DNA of 64,000 nucleotides from Neonectria sp. B-13 (GCA_002682825.1 NOKP01000031.1:726353-790352), one strand, 5' to 3'; positions 12,194 through 22,939 are shown, counted from the first letter of the stretch. Notes: generated from the sequence alone by a model not told the origin. Program-made: numbers and translations.

Positions 12194-13936
12194 ATGAACT
12201 CGACCGGAACCGAAGCCGAGACCGAGGCTGTTAGCCAAGGGTCGAAGGAGATGGTCGCCAGGGCCCAGGTTGCGTCCTCTGTGGTCTCCGAGGCGACGCC
12301 CAGCGAAAAGAAACTCCCTGGCGTAGCAAGAATGGAAGCCTTCAATAACGAGCTGAAATTTGCAGAGCGATGCTGCTTGTTCATCAGCATCTTCCTCGTT
12401 GCATACGGATACGTTATGGATGCCCTAGTCCGAAATACCTATCAGGGCTACGCGACTTCGAGCTATTCTCAGCACTCACTGCTTTCGACCATCAACGTCA
12501 TCCGCGGTGTCATCGCGGCCGTTGTCCAACCACTGGTGGCAAAGCTGTCCGACTTGTTTGGCCGCCTGGAGTTGTTCCTAGTCGTCACCGTCTTCTACGT
12601 CGTGGGAACAATCATCGAAGCCTGCTCTACAAATGTCCAGGGGTTTGCGGCCGGCGCTCTCTTCTACCAGATGGGTTATATCAGCACTATATTGGTCTTC
12701 GAAATCATCATTGCCGACATTACCTCCATACGCAGCCGAGTTTTCTTCGTCTTCCTTCCAAATATGCCGTACCTCATCAACACATGGATTGGAGGCCAGG
12801 TGGCCTCCGCTGTTCTCGGCGCCACTACTTGGCAATGGGGAATCGGCATGTGGTGCATCATTTATCCTGTTTGCACCATCCCGTTCATTTCCATCATGTT
12901 GATTGTCGGACGCCGTTCTTCCAAGAAGCTGCCCCCAAACACGGCTTCAGTGTTCCTTCTGGAAGGAGAGAAACGTCGGTTACTAGTGGAACTCTTCTGG
13001 AAGCTAGACATCATTGGTATCCTCCTTCTTACTGCATCACTATCGCTTACTCTGATTCCTCTCACTCTGGCTGGTGGTGAAACCAAAAAGTGGAAAACCG
13101 CGGGCATTCTGACTCCGCTGATTCTTGGCATTCTCATTTCGCCACTGTTCGTGGCTTGGGAAAGAAGAGCAGCCCATCCGATCATGCCATTATATCTTCT
13201 CCGCGACCGCGGCATCTGGGCTGCCTTGGGCCTCAGCGTTTTCATGACATTTTCCTGGTACACGCAATCGGACTTTCTCTATACGGTCCTATATGTCAGC
13301 TTTGACTTTAGCATCGAGGCAGCTACTCGAGTCGCATCTCTCTACAGCTTCTGCGCTGTCGCAGGCGGGGCGTCTCTTGGTTTGGTCATCTTCAAAGTGC
13401 GCAGACTCAAGCCTTTCATACTCGGAGGTCTTGGTCTGTGGCTCATCGCATATGGTATCCTGATCCACTTCCGGGGAGGCACAGGATCCGGGTCTCAAGC
13501 TGGAGTCATTGTTGGTCAAGTTCTTTTGGGCCTGGCGGGTGGCTTCTTCCCTTATCCCAACCTGGCAGCTGCTCAAGCTTTGGCAAAACACGAGGACTTG
13601 GCAGTCATCACCAGCCTCGTATTGACCACGAACAACGTGGGAATGGCTCTAGGAGGCTGTGTCTCAGGAGCCATCTGGACCCAGACACTCTATGAGCGTC
13701 TCCAGAAGGACTTGGCTCCCAACGCTGAGTTGGCTACTGCAGTCTACGCTTCTCCATTGTATGTTGTCCCCGAGTACCCAGTTGGTACATCTGAACGCAC
13801 GGCAATCATCGACAGCTATCGGTATATCCAGAGACTTCTGACAATTACTGGTATCTGTCTTGCCGTTCCTATGATCGGATTTGCCCTATGCTTGCGGAAC
13901 ACCAAGCTGGCGAAGCATAAGCCCACTATGGCTTAG
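12194..13936 (+). CDS. Siderophore-iron transporter, MFS (Mir/Sit/Arn family)
   Basis: A single uninterrupted 580-codon frame. After a hydrophilic N-terminus of about 60 residues, the first membrane segment runs into FLVAYGYVMDALVRNTYQGY, which is typical of siderophore transporters (the ARN/SIT/Mir group). VVQPLVAKLSDLFGRLELFL follows as the motif-A region, and AHPIMPLYLLRDRGIW lies in the second half. About fourteen membrane segments are expected. The family imports ferric hydroxamate siderophores by proton symport across the plasma membrane. No siderophore synthetase is nearby, so uptake of shared or foreign siderophores is possible; the specific siderophore cannot be inferred. The promoter region was not seen to contain a clear GATA cluster for SreA-type control. 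Confidence 0.9.
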   Translation: MNSTGTEAETEAVSQGSKEMVARAQVASSVVSEATPSEKKLPGVARMEAFNNELKFAERCCLFISIFLVAYGYVMDALVRNTYQGYATSSYSQHSLLSTINVIRGVIAAVVQPLVAKLSDLFGRLELFLVVTVFYVVGTIIEACSTNVQGFAAGALFYQMGYISTILVFEIIIADITSIRSRVFFVFLPNMPYLINTWIGGQVASAVLGATTWQWGIGMWCIIYPVCTIPFISIMLIVGRRSSKKLPPNTASVFLLEGEKRRLLVELFWKLDIIGILLLTASLSLTLIPLTLAGGETKKWKTAGILTPLILGILISPLFVAWERRAAHPIMPLYLLRDRGIWAALGLSVFMTFSWYTQSDFLYTVLYVSFDFSIEAATRVASLYSFCAVAGGASLGLVIFKVRRLKPFILGGLGLWLIAYGILIHFRGGTGSGSQAGVIVGQVLLGLAGGFFPYPNLAAAQALAKHEDLAVITSLVLTTNNVGMALGGCVSGAIWTQTLYERLQKDLAPNAELATAVYASPLYVVPEYPVGTSERTAIIDSYRYIQRLLTITGICLAVPMIGFALCLRNTKLAKHKPTMA

Positions 13937-14106
13937 ATACTGAGCGCGAAAAGACCCATCAAACATTTTGAATAGCTTGGATGAGTCTCGAAGTTAGTTT
14001 CATCATTGTACCCAATACTACGTTATTCTAAGCTCAAGAGCTTAAGATATTTCGCAATTCATGATATGTAAAACCAGCGTACTGATAGACAGCGAAGAGA
14101 CTAGCT

Positions 14107-15678
14107 CTAGAGAGACACAATAGATAGGTGCGACTGCCCAAGGTCTGTAAAAAAGCTTGCACCCTCAACCTTGGTTGGTGCTCCAGTCGTAGTCACATTA
14201 CAGTTCTTCACCCAGTCTCCCTGGTTTTCGTACTTCTTTCCAAGATATTTGACATATTTGCTCAACAAGCAAGAAGAGCCTGGTCCATCACGGCAGGAAG
14301 GTATGGGGTAAACCTGGTCATTGAGTCGGATCCTGACGTAGGTGCCGTTTTTCGAGTCGCTAGAAGTATCGCTTTTTGCGCAATTCAGTCGTTCGAAAGC
14401 GATCGTCCCGCGCATTGACACAAAGTGAGAGCCAATCCACAATCTACCGTCGTCTTTCTGTTTCTCCGAAAGACGCTTCTGTTTGTCGAAGACGCCGCTA
14501 GCAGTGAGAAGTTCTGTAAGCTGCCCATCATTGAGGAATGACATAAGTAAGCGAGGGACCTCGAACGACGAGACACCATCAGCACCGGTGCCGTCAATAT
14601 TTGGGCCCTGAGCGAAGAGTTTCATCAGAGATTGCAAAAAGGGCGTCATCATCTTTTGTGGCAGACCACTGCCAGGCCCAAGGCCATAGTAGTATCGTAG
14701 ATCGTTGGAGTATTCGTACTGCTTCAGTTCTTCATCGGTGAAGATGTCGCAGAATGGCGAAAGCCGCCCCGTAATCTGGCTTTCGAATCCGCAAAGGTAG
14801 GGGAATAAGTTGACATCGCTCAGAGTTAATGTCAAGTTGCCACGAATTAGTGACTGAAGGCGCCGCTGGACCTGAGGTTGCCATATGCTGTTCCAAGTTT
14901 CTGTAAAGTTGCCCCCACTGTCGTCTTTGAAGAGCGGACACATATCAGACGGAGCGAGAGAGTTTCCAATCGAAGAGACGAGGCTTTTAGACGTGACTGA
15001 AACAATCTTGCCTAGCAAGGTTGCATTTGTGCCGATAAACCCACGAAGAAAGTTTTCGGCCGTTTGCAATACGCGCGTGTAGTTGTTCGCCCACACGTAA
15101 AACTCGTCGCCTTCTTGATAAAGCTGAGGATATCTATACTGGTCAGAATGACTATGCGTATTGTTCCATGTCCTGACTCACCTTGTTCGCAATTGATAAC
15201 CCAAGTCCATGGCTTCTTTGTAGCCTGTGGGACTCTGCATCGCGATTTGGATAGTCGGCTTGGTTAAGACGGTCCTCCATTTCGGCAGAAATGCTAAGGG
15301 GCCACGAGCAGTGTATTCATTTGTCGAGAACTTCAATTCCATTAGTGCCCGAGTTTCCATTCATCGTGGCGTTGCAATGCTCACTCGTGATTCCATTTCC
15401 TTCCACTCGTTGTAGGCACCATTATCGGGATACCGAGAGCCATGCCTGAGCACATAGGCTGCTTGATCTATTGTGCAGTGCTCGGGAACATCTCCAGAAA
15501 TTCTGTGGACATTAGGACCAGGGAACCAGGGACTGTTGGCGCCGAGCCACTGGAGTGGCTTTTGAGAATGTTCGCCTGGCCAACTAACGATATCTTCAGG
15601 GGGCGCAAGGAACCGTTGGGTTGCTTCTGTGCTGGCAGAAAAGAGTGAGACTGCAGCAACAGTCATGAATAGAAGCAT
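14107..15678 (-). CDS. Secreted histidine acid phosphatase (phytase-like)
   Basis: Three exons, about 15678-15385, 15330-15182 and 15133-14107, give 489 residues. A hydrophobic N-terminus (MLLFMTVAAVSLFSA) is a likely signal peptide. The catalytic RHGSRYP motif lies at residues 78-84, matching RHGxRxP, where the histidine forms the phospho-enzyme. Correct splicing restores DLGYQLRTRYPQLY and FYVWANNYTRV, both hallmarks of fungal histidine acid phosphatases. The usual HD proton-donor motif reads ND (FLNDGQL) here; I believe this is found in one fungal subgroup, but that is from memory. Several NxT/S sites fit a secreted glycoprotein. It would release phosphate from phytate or other phosphomonoesters outside the cell. 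Confidence 0.88.
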
Positions 15679-16073
15679 CTTGTCAAAGAAAGGGTGGAAC
15701 TACTCTTGCCTAAGACGCAGAGTGCTAGATGCGGCTTATACGGGCACAGTGATTGTATTTAAAGAGTATCGTCCTCTCATCTCCCAGCGTTGACATGGTT
15801 TGACAGGTGCGATAATAAATCTCCGCCACATCATTGGACCTCGGTGATTGCCTCGGCCAAAATTATGACAAGGAATTGCTTGTTTACGGAAAAGGTATGA
15901 AGTCCGAATCTCGGGGCCGGGATGATCATTCCGAGCCCACGTGCGATGAAGGGATCTGGGACACAACGCCCAACAAGGCCATTTTGCCGAGTATTTCCGG
16001 AGGTCTTTGCAAAATCGGACTTTGCACCGACTACTTATCCCAGCGAGAATATTAGGGTCCAATAAGTCCAGTT
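15679..16073. other. Short intergenic gap
   Basis: This 395-base gap lies between the 5' end of the phosphatase gene and the 3' end of the Dal5-type transporter. It holds the phosphatase promoter. No gene was seen. Confidence 0.45.
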
Positions 16074-17728
16074 TTACAAAGCCCACTTCTGACCAGCAAC
16101 GACCCCGCGCTCAATCTGACGGTTGCGGTACATGTAAAGTAAAACTAAGACGCTGGTGAGAGCTGCACCGACCAGTAGCAGAGCACCGTTCGTCCAATGC
16201 CCAGTGGGATACCCAGTCTCAGCTTCAGAACTCTTATAGATCCAGACTCCGGCGATTTGTCCAGGTGCCCCAAATGAGATGTTCAACGCCAATGCGAGAC
16301 CTTGGGCAGAAGTAGAGCGTAGGTTGGCCGAAAGCCAACCTAGAAGGATTGGGATCGTGGCAAAGGTTCCGCAGCAGGCGATGATGAGAGCGGCATATCG
16401 TCCGTGATACTCCGTCGCTGGTAAGCAAGCTGAGACAATAAAGCCGACTGCACCGACGAGCATCAAGCCAATGGTGGTAGCAGCCCGTTTGTTGTATCTG
16501 TCACAATAGAATGACAACGCGATGGTGACTATAAAGGCGGCCGCATCTAGACAGCCTCAAGTCAATATTTCAAGTCTCTAGCAAAACCAACGGGTCAGAC
16601 TTACATGGGGGCACAGTCATCAGTTGCGCCTGAAGAGAATCATAGCCCAGTCCCTTGGTAATGGAGGGGGTGAAGAGTGACAAGCTTGAGAAGGGGCAAG
16701 ACTTGGCAAAGTAAACAACATAATGCAGATAAAGTCTCCAGTCGAGGAGCACTTCTTTCGCATCCGCCCACTTCATATTGGCCGCACTTCCCTTGGACCC
16801 ATTATGCTCCATGCGTAGAACAGCGAGTTCCTTCTCCTCGGGACTAAGGAAACGAGCGGTCTCGGGATAGTCTGGCAAGAAGAAGTAAATAAAAAGGCCG
16901 AACAGGACAGACGGGGCACCCTCGAGTATGAATACTATGAAATAGGTCAGATATGTCGCGATGAAAGCTCGAGGAGGAGTCACTTACGCCATCGCCAGGC
17001 CTGAAGACTGGCAACATTATTCATGTGCGAGATTCCATACGCGATCAACCCCCCAAAGGCCCCCGCCAGAGTGGCAGTCGAGTAAATAAAGGCCAAACGA
17101 ATCGATCTCTCGTTCGCTCGGTACCAAAATGAGACGTAGTAGGCAAGACCTGGCGCCAGGCCAGCCTCAAATATGCCAAGAATAAATCTTGCTGCCGTCA
17201 GACCCCCAAAGTCTTTCACTGCGCCAAGGCACATGGAGATTGTTCCCCAACTGCACAGGAGGAAAGCAAACCATTTGGATGGACCCATCTTCTTTAGGAA
17301 GAAATTGGAAGGAGCCTCAAATATGCTGTACGCAATGAGGAAGACCATGAGCGCGACGGCATATTCTCTACTGTTCATTCCCGTTGTCGACAAAAGATCG
17401 TCGCTCGTCTCCGAATTCATGACCTTGGCGTTACCAATGTTGGATCTGTCGAGATAGGCAAGCAGGTACATGATGGCGCAGATAGGAATCAAGCGAAGGT
17501 CTTGTTTCCTGAGGAGTGCCTTGTTGGCTTTGGAACCTTCTTGGTCTGCGAAGGCATCCGCATTCGGCAGCTCATCTACATCCCCATGCTTTGAGGTATT
17601 AATTAGCTTCAGATCTTTAGTCAGGATTTGGAGGCCGAAGTTACCTTTTCGAGAATAGAGGGGCTCATTGGCGAGTTCTCTCGATGAGACGCGGAAATGC
17701 CTTTCTCCGCCAGCAAGTCACTGGCCAT
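16074..17728 (-). CDS. MFS organic anion transporter, Dal5/TNA1 (ACS) family
   Basis: Four exons, about 17728-17645, 17588-16988, 16934-16605 and 16546-16074, give 495 residues with matching phases. The hydrophilic N-terminus leads into LIPICAIMYLLAYLDRSNIG, the signature of the anion:cation symporter (allantoate/nicotinate/pantothenate permease) family. EAPSNFFLKKMGPSKW, LGIFEAGLAPGLAYYVSFWY and WRWLFILEGAPSVLFG follow, all typical of the group, and FLPDYPETARFLSPEEKELA starts the central loop. About twelve membrane segments are expected. Such transporters import organic acids, vitamins or sugar acids by proton symport. The gene diverges from a Zn2Cys6 regulator across a 547-base promoter with several palindromes, suggesting control by that regulator. 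Substrate unknown. Confidence 0.9.
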
Positions 17729-18275
17729 GGTAACTAATAATGTCTTGACGGCTGCACAAAGACGTAAACTGGCAAGTTTGATGGGGAGACAGACAGTGAG
17801 GGGGGAGGGAGTTGTATAACTATTCAGTAGTTCGGCGAGAGGGGAGATCCTTCACACTTTATATTGCGCTCTGCCTGACCAACTCACCACACGTGTGTTG
17901 TACTCATGTGTCGAAGGTTTATTTCTCCGCACCGATAGCCTGAGACTTGGGCCGTCCACCTGGTCCACGGGCATGTCGACCCCGTGGGGCAGAGGATGGA
18001 GAACTGGAGAAGGAATCCGCATTGACGTGGGTGTCCAATCACCCGTGGCGTAGTCTTCCCCATGATTCCCCATCAAGACAAGTCTTGTGGGGACTCCGAA
18101 TCTCGGGCTCCAGCCGAAGCTTCGGACGCGGGGCGAGGACTCATCGCAAACAGCCCGCTCCCTACATCATTCTGCTTGCTCTAGTGGATTGCTGACAACT
18201 GCTTCTGCTTCTTACTGTGCCCTGTGCAAGCCTGTGGAGAGGTATACAGAAAGGCGACTGTTATAATCATCACAT
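17729..18275. promoter_or_regulatory. Divergent promoter with clustered inverted repeats
   Basis: This gap separates the Dal5-type transporter and the Zn2Cys6 regulator. Three symmetrical elements lie within 60 bases: an imperfect hairpin at 18068-18092 whose core is CAAGAC-AA-GTCTTG; a CCG-N5-CGG at 18096-18106; and a perfect 12-bp palindrome CCGAAGCTTCGG at 18114-18125. Everted CCG/CGG pairs are typical targets of Zn2Cys6 dimers. The CCGAAG/CTTCGG half-site recurs in the promoter at 21722-21741. Confidence 0.55.
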
Positions 18276-20381
18276 ATGGCACCAGAAGCTGATCCCACCT
18301 CGGCGACGCTCCGCGTCTTCGCCTGTCAAAGATGCTCTCGTCGGAAACAGCGTTGCGATCGTGTTTTACCGGTTTGCTCACTATGCCGCACCGCTGGATT
18401 ATCCTGCCTCATATCTGAGAAGGAGAGGGGCGTTGTTCAGCTTAATGGCAGCAGTGTTGCCCGCAAAGGCTACGTCACAGCACTTCTAGAGCGCATTGCT
18501 GTGCTTGAGGAGAAGGTTGCAACAACCACGAGGGTAGCAAACAGAACAGCCGGCCTCTCACCCGATCACGGCCCTGCCGAGTTGCAGATATCCGGCGGGC
18601 GATCCCCGAATCCAACGCCATCGGACCAGATGCGAATGCCCTTGGACGAGATGCGAACGTCATCGGGCGAGCTCCGAGCGCCCTCGACGACCGACGCCAG
18701 GTGGCCTCTGGATGGCGCCGGCATGAACGTGGACTCGCTTTCCTTGAGCGCCCTGGCCGAGCCGCTGAGTCGCGCCGGCGAGTTCCTCGAGCAGCTGTCG
18801 ATGCCACGTATCATCGCAAGTGTCACAGAAACATACGGCGGCAACCCCGAGTCAACCAAGCGGGTAGATTCTTTGTGGGATGGCATCTCCAAGTACATAC
18901 GACACCCCTCGGCTCAAGCTCATCGTCTCCATGTCCAGCCAGCAGAAGCCTACAAATCTCTCCAGACATATCTCGACGTCGTCGACTTTCGTTTTCCGCG
19001 ACTGCCCGTGGAGAAGGTCAAGTCTGGACTTGAGGCCATCACAGAAGCGGACGAGTCTAAATACCGAGAAACTCTTGCAAAAGATCCTGCGCATATATTC
19101 ATGGCCTATATGGTCTTGGCTGTGGTTCCCTTGGTCAGCGACAACTACCCCATCGCCCAGGGCTCATTCGTGTCAATCCAGCTATTGGGAAAGTGTCTCA
19201 AAGTTCTCAATCGTGTTTTTCGAAAAGAGGATGGAGTGGATATTATTCAATGCCTCCATCTGCTTGTCATCTTCTCCATCCATTGCTCCGCGGCGGGCTC
19301 CTCTTGGCACCTCATCGGCTTCGCCATGAATAAATGCATTGCACTACGATATCACCTCGAGGCTGCACCAACTACCCCAACCCTTCCTGTTGAAGACCTA
19401 GAGCAGCGTCGTTGGGCCTTCTGGGGCTGCTATCTATTGGATCGCTTGATATGCGCTGCACTCGGCCGGCCATGCTCAATAGATGATGGATGCATCACGG
19501 TCTTCTTCCCTGGGGAAACCCGTGGCCTCAACTCGAGTCTTGGTTTGCGAGAATCATATCATGTTCATTTATTTCGCTACGCCCATTTGCTATCTTGTGC
19601 CATCTGCGAACACTCGGACGAGAGCTTTGATCAATTGCTGGGCCGTCTTTTACACTGGCGAACATTGACTCCCTCACATTCAGAAGACTCGGCCCAACAG
19701 CCGTATCTCTACCAAACGTCCCTGTTTCATACTTTGATGCTTCGAATTGCAATTCAAGAAATCTTGCGAGGGTATGAATTCGCAGAGTCGACGAATGAGT
19801 CTACCAACGCAAGATATGTTAGCACAAAAGAAGGCTGCGATGCAACCCTGCCAGGCACTCACTCTTCAGAAAGCGCAAGGCTTCAGAACATGAAGCTTTT
19901 TGACATCTGTTGTGCCGTAGCTCGCAGCATCGACAGGGCTCGAATGACTGGGCGCCATTACCTCTCTCTAATGACCGGGTACAGTGCCTTTTCCATGGCT
20001 TTAGCTACGCTCTATCATCAACGGGTCATGAGTAGCCATCAAGCGGACTTCCAGTCTGGTACACTGTACGAAATGGACTTAGACATAACCGGCCATCCCA
20101 TTTCTATAATACCAGATCCAAGTCCTAAGATTAATATGCAAGGATGTATACAGTGGGATGATCTTCTGAATGTGGCTTGCAAGAAGCTGGATATAGTCGG
20201 GCGACAATTTCCACGAATGCAGGATTACAAACAAGTTATAGAAACCATGAGGCAGCGGGATCTCTATGTTGATCAGGCGTCCCTAGGTGGACGCACAAGT
20301 ACGGCTGAAAGACTTATTCTGAGCATAGGCCCACGCCATTTGAGACATCTTGCACTTGCAATTTGGTCTATGCCACAATAA
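18276..20381 (+). CDS. Zn2Cys6 transcription factor (fungal-specific TF domain)
   Basis: A single 701-codon frame. The zinc cluster is at residues 17-44: Cys17, 20, 27, 34, 37 and 44 give the exact CX2CX6CX6CX2CX6C pattern. A basic linker and a short coiled-coil stretch (VTALLERIAVLEEKV) follow, as needed for dimers. The middle carries the fungal-specific transcription factor domain, including WAFWGCYLLDRLICAALGRP at about residue 370-390. A Met/Arg/Ser-rich segment at about residues 110-145 is built of imperfect repeats. The gene diverges from the Dal5-type transporter and is followed by an aldolase and a dehydrogenase, so it is probably a pathway-specific activator of that set. The target compound is unknown. 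Confidence 0.92.
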   Translation: MAPEADPTSATLRVFACQRCSRRKQRCDRVLPVCSLCRTAGLSCLISEKERGVVQLNGSSVARKGYVTALLERIAVLEEKVATTTRVANRTAGLSPDHGPAELQISGGRSPNPTPSDQMRMPLDEMRTSSGELRAPSTTDARWPLDGAGMNVDSLSLSALAEPLSRAGEFLEQLSMPRIIASVTETYGGNPESTKRVDSLWDGISKYIRHPSAQAHRLHVQPAEAYKSLQTYLDVVDFRFPRLPVEKVKSGLEAITEADESKYRETLAKDPAHIFMAYMVLAVVPLVSDNYPIAQGSFVSIQLLGKCLKVLNRVFRKEDGVDIIQCLHLLVIFSIHCSAAGSSWHLIGFAMNKCIALRYHLEAAPTTPTLPVEDLEQRRWAFWGCYLLDRLICAALGRPCSIDDGCITVFFPGETRGLNSSLGLRESYHVHLFRYAHLLSCAICEHSDESFDQLLGRLLHWRTLTPSHSEDSAQQPYLYQTSLFHTLMLRIAIQEILRGYEFAESTNESTNARYVSTKEGCDATLPGTHSSESARLQNMKLFDICCAVARSIDRARMTGRHYLSLMTGYSAFSMALATLYHQRVMSSHQADFQSGTLYEMDLDITGHPISIIPDPSPKINMQGCIQWDDLLNVACKKLDIVGRQFPRMQDYKQVIETMRQRDLYVDQASLGGRTSTAERLILSIGPRHLRHLALAIWSMPQ

Positions 20382-20531
20382 TAATGTGGAAGCAATTCGG
20401 AATGCCCCTAGAAAGGGAAATTTGGCAGTATATTGTAAATCGTTAAATAATGAACATACTACTAATGAGCTTGAAGAATAAATTCGTCCAGCAGCCATTT
20501 TGAAGCTTTACTATGGCATGCCACAATGGAT

Positions 20532-21461
20532 CTATCGCTGGGTAACGGAAATTAGTGCATCAGCACACTTTTTACCTCCCCCCCCAAGCAATCCAGAGTC
20601 TTGCTGGCCAAGCATGAACCTTGCCCCAAGCTTGTTGATCGCCCATCCCTGTATTTCGGGAGCATCATAGATGCCTGCCAAGCCAAAGACCTTGCCGTAC
20701 TTTTTACAGGCCGCGCTCACAGTCTCCAACGCTAGACGAAACTCTTGGCTTTGGAATTGGCTCGGCACGCCAAGCTCAATAGCGAGGTCATTCGATCCTA
20801 TCAAAAGCACATCCACTCCATCTATAGCAGCAATATCTTCAATCTTGTCTATGCTTTCCTTAGTTTCGATCATTAAAATCACTGATGACCCGCGCGCGTT
20901 GGTTTGGTCGATGATTGTCGTGGTGGGAGTTGGCTTGAGTGCGAAGAGAGGAAGTTGTCCAGTCATTGAGCGATGACCTTGTGGCGGATATTTTGAGATT
21001 CCAACAGCAGCCATTGCATCGGCTAAGGATTCCCTGTCAGAACTCATTTCTTTGTGATTAATCAGATCAAGGTTCACTTTACCCTTGTTGTGAATGTGAG
21101 GGAAAACCACGCCCATCGCACCACCATCAAGCACACGTTGCACATATCCGTTCCCGCATTGATACGGCACACGAACAAATGGAGTTATGCCAATCTGCAA
21201 CGCGGTCGTACAGTGTTGACTAGCGTCATCGATTGATAGAGTCGAGTGCTCCAGGTCAATGAATAGGGCGTCAAAGCCACCGTTTTTAGCTAATTGAACC
21301 ACGGCAGGGTTGTTGACAAGCCTAATACCAAAGGCCTTGGTTGAAGATTCATGTTAGCTGTTCCTGTCAATGTTGAAGTGGATGTACTGCGTACTGACTT
21401 TGCACAATCGGTTCTTCGAGACCAAAGTCTGAAGATTGTTTTGAAGAGATTGGATGGTCAT
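20532..21461 (-). CDS. HpcH/HpaI-family aldolase (class II pyruvate aldolase)
   Basis: Three exons, about 21461-21399, 21335-21083 and 21022-20532, give 268 residues. The first exon is short (MTIQSLQNNLQTLVSKN...) with a GTCAGT donor. The second intron is 60 nt, in frame and free of stops; removing it joins FPHIHNK to ADAMAAVGISKYPPQGHRSM, the family's usual wording. The metal-site region is visible: FDALFIDLEHS near the start, GGAMGVVFPH, ILMIETKESIDKIEDIAAIDGVD and LLIGSNDLAIELG. These enzymes cleave 2-oxo-4-hydroxy acids to pyruvate and an aldehyde using a divalent metal (HpaI, GarL and RhmA relatives). The gene diverges from a D-2-hydroxyacid dehydrogenase over 488 bases, so both likely act in one catabolic route. 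Substrate is not predictable. Confidence 0.88.
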
Positions 21462-21949
21462 TGTAGAATATGTTTAATCTCCAAGGACGACTATTGCATG
21501 GATTATCACGAGATGATGATTGCATTTAACGTTACACAGAGCATACACAGAGCACTTCTTAAATGTTTGCTTCAACACTGACGAACCTCGCACCTAGACT
21601 AGATTAAGAATGTGCCAATACGAGTCGAGAGGGTTCCATGCGAGTGGAGCCGACGGTTCGCGAGGCATCCGACGCTGGGCTAGACTAGTACGTTCGCAAG
21701 CCACCCGATGCGGATCCTTCGCTTCGGGCCCGACGCCGAAGATTTCTCGTCGCTGACAGTGTCACGGGAGGTCACATCAGTGACATCACCCATGTTCATC
21801 CACCCATCTGCCTGCGACATTTAAAGTAGCTTTCTTGCTAACTGAATTGGAAACACCCTCCTTGAGACGGTACCAGTCCACCTTTGCAGCACTTCCCGTA
21901 TCTCTTTCCTTGCAAACGGCTCCAAGCATTACCAAACTCCTAGCCAATC
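21462..21949. promoter_or_regulatory. Divergent promoter, aldolase/dehydrogenase
   Basis: This 488-base divergent promoter contains an inverted repeat CTTCGG-N8-CCGAAG at 21722-21741, plus further CGG/CCG triplets between 21640 and 21720. The half-site is the same as in the palindrome at 18114-18125. Both promoters flank the Zn2Cys6 regulator gene, suggesting shared control; this is inference. Confidence 0.55.
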
Positions 21950-22939
21950 ATGGCACCTTATCTTTCATCGCCGGACAGGGACAAACTAGTCCAGAAAGAT
22001 AAGAAGCCAACGCTGTACATTCTCAGCGACTTTCATCCCGAGGCTGTCAAGTATGCCCAGTCTCTATTTGACTGTGTTCTCTACGGCGATCTAAGAGGCG
22101 AGGCATGGCGGTCCGAAGCTACGGCTATCTTGATTAAGGACTACTACATCACCGATCAAGATCTCAAGGCGGCGCCGCAACTTCGAGTCATTGGCAAACA
22201 AGGTGTTGGTCTGGAGAAAGTAGATGTTGAGGCATGCCGGAATCGAGGCGTCCAAGTCTGCAATACACCAGGTGTTAACGCCGGCGCAGTTGCCGAGATG
22301 ACCATGTGCTTGGCCTTCAGCGTTGCCCGGGCAGTCCCCGATATTGTCTTGAGGCAAAGGATTAATGGCGAAGCGATCCGCAAAGAAACAATCCACGGCA
22401 CATTACTCTCGGGCAAGACAGTTGGAATCATTGGCATGGGCAACATTGGGCAGGCCGTGGCCCGAATGTTTCAAGGTGGTCTTCAAACGCCCATCATCGC
22501 CTATGACCCCTACTTTCCAAAGGACCTCGGTCCGTGGGAGCACATACAACACAAGAGAGTCCAAGAACTTGACGACTTGCTCGAGGCATCCGATGTCGTG
22601 ACAGTACACGTGCCTCTGACACCTTCGACTCAAGACATCATCTCGTATCCTCAGCTTCAGAAGATGAAACCGTCCGCGATTTTGCTCAACACTGCAAGAG
22701 GTGGGATTATCAATGAAGATGATCTAGTCCAAGCGCTGGAGGAAGGAATAATTTATGGTGCTGGCTTTGACTGCCACGTTGAAGAGCCACCGACGAAGCA
22801 GAAGTATGAGCGACTATGGTCCTGTCCCCGATTCGTGGGCACACCGCACATTGCGGCCGCAACAGACGAAACGCAGATTGCCACCATCAATGCGGCTACT
22901 GATGGAGTTTTCAAGTTTTTGCAGTCACAAGTGTCGTAG
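21950..22939 (+). CDS. D-isomer-specific 2-hydroxyacid dehydrogenase (NAD-dependent)
   Basis: A single 329-codon frame with the whole family pattern. The nucleotide fold has GMGNIG at residues 162-167. The catalytic set is visible as Arg250 in TARGG, Glu279 in VEEPP and His300 in GTPHIA. The N-terminal substrate domain has VIGKQGVGLEKVDVEACRNRG and CNTPGVNAGAVAEMTMCLAF. Such enzymes reduce 2-oxo acids or oxidise D-2-hydroxyacids (glyoxylate/hydroxypyruvate reductase and phosphoglycerate dehydrogenase relatives) in the cytosol. The divergent neighbour is an HpcH/HpaI aldolase, which releases pyruvate and an aldehyde or semialdehyde; the dehydrogenase could handle the linked oxo or hydroxy acid. 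The length is typical and the gene looks intact. Confidence 0.92.
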   Translation: MAPYLSSPDRDKLVQKDKKPTLYILSDFHPEAVKYAQSLFDCVLYGDLRGEAWRSEATAILIKDYYITDQDLKAAPQLRVIGKQGVGLEKVDVEACRNRGVQVCNTPGVNAGAVAEMTMCLAFSVARAVPDIVLRQRINGEAIRKETIHGTLLSGKTVGIIGMGNIGQAVARMFQGGLQTPIIAYDPYFPKDLGPWEHIQHKRVQELDDLLEASDVVTVHVPLTPSTQDIISYPQLQKMKPSAILLNTARGGIINEDDLVQALEEGIIYGAGFDCHVEEPPTKQKYERLWSCPRFVGTPHIAAATDETQIATINAATDGVFKFLQSQVS

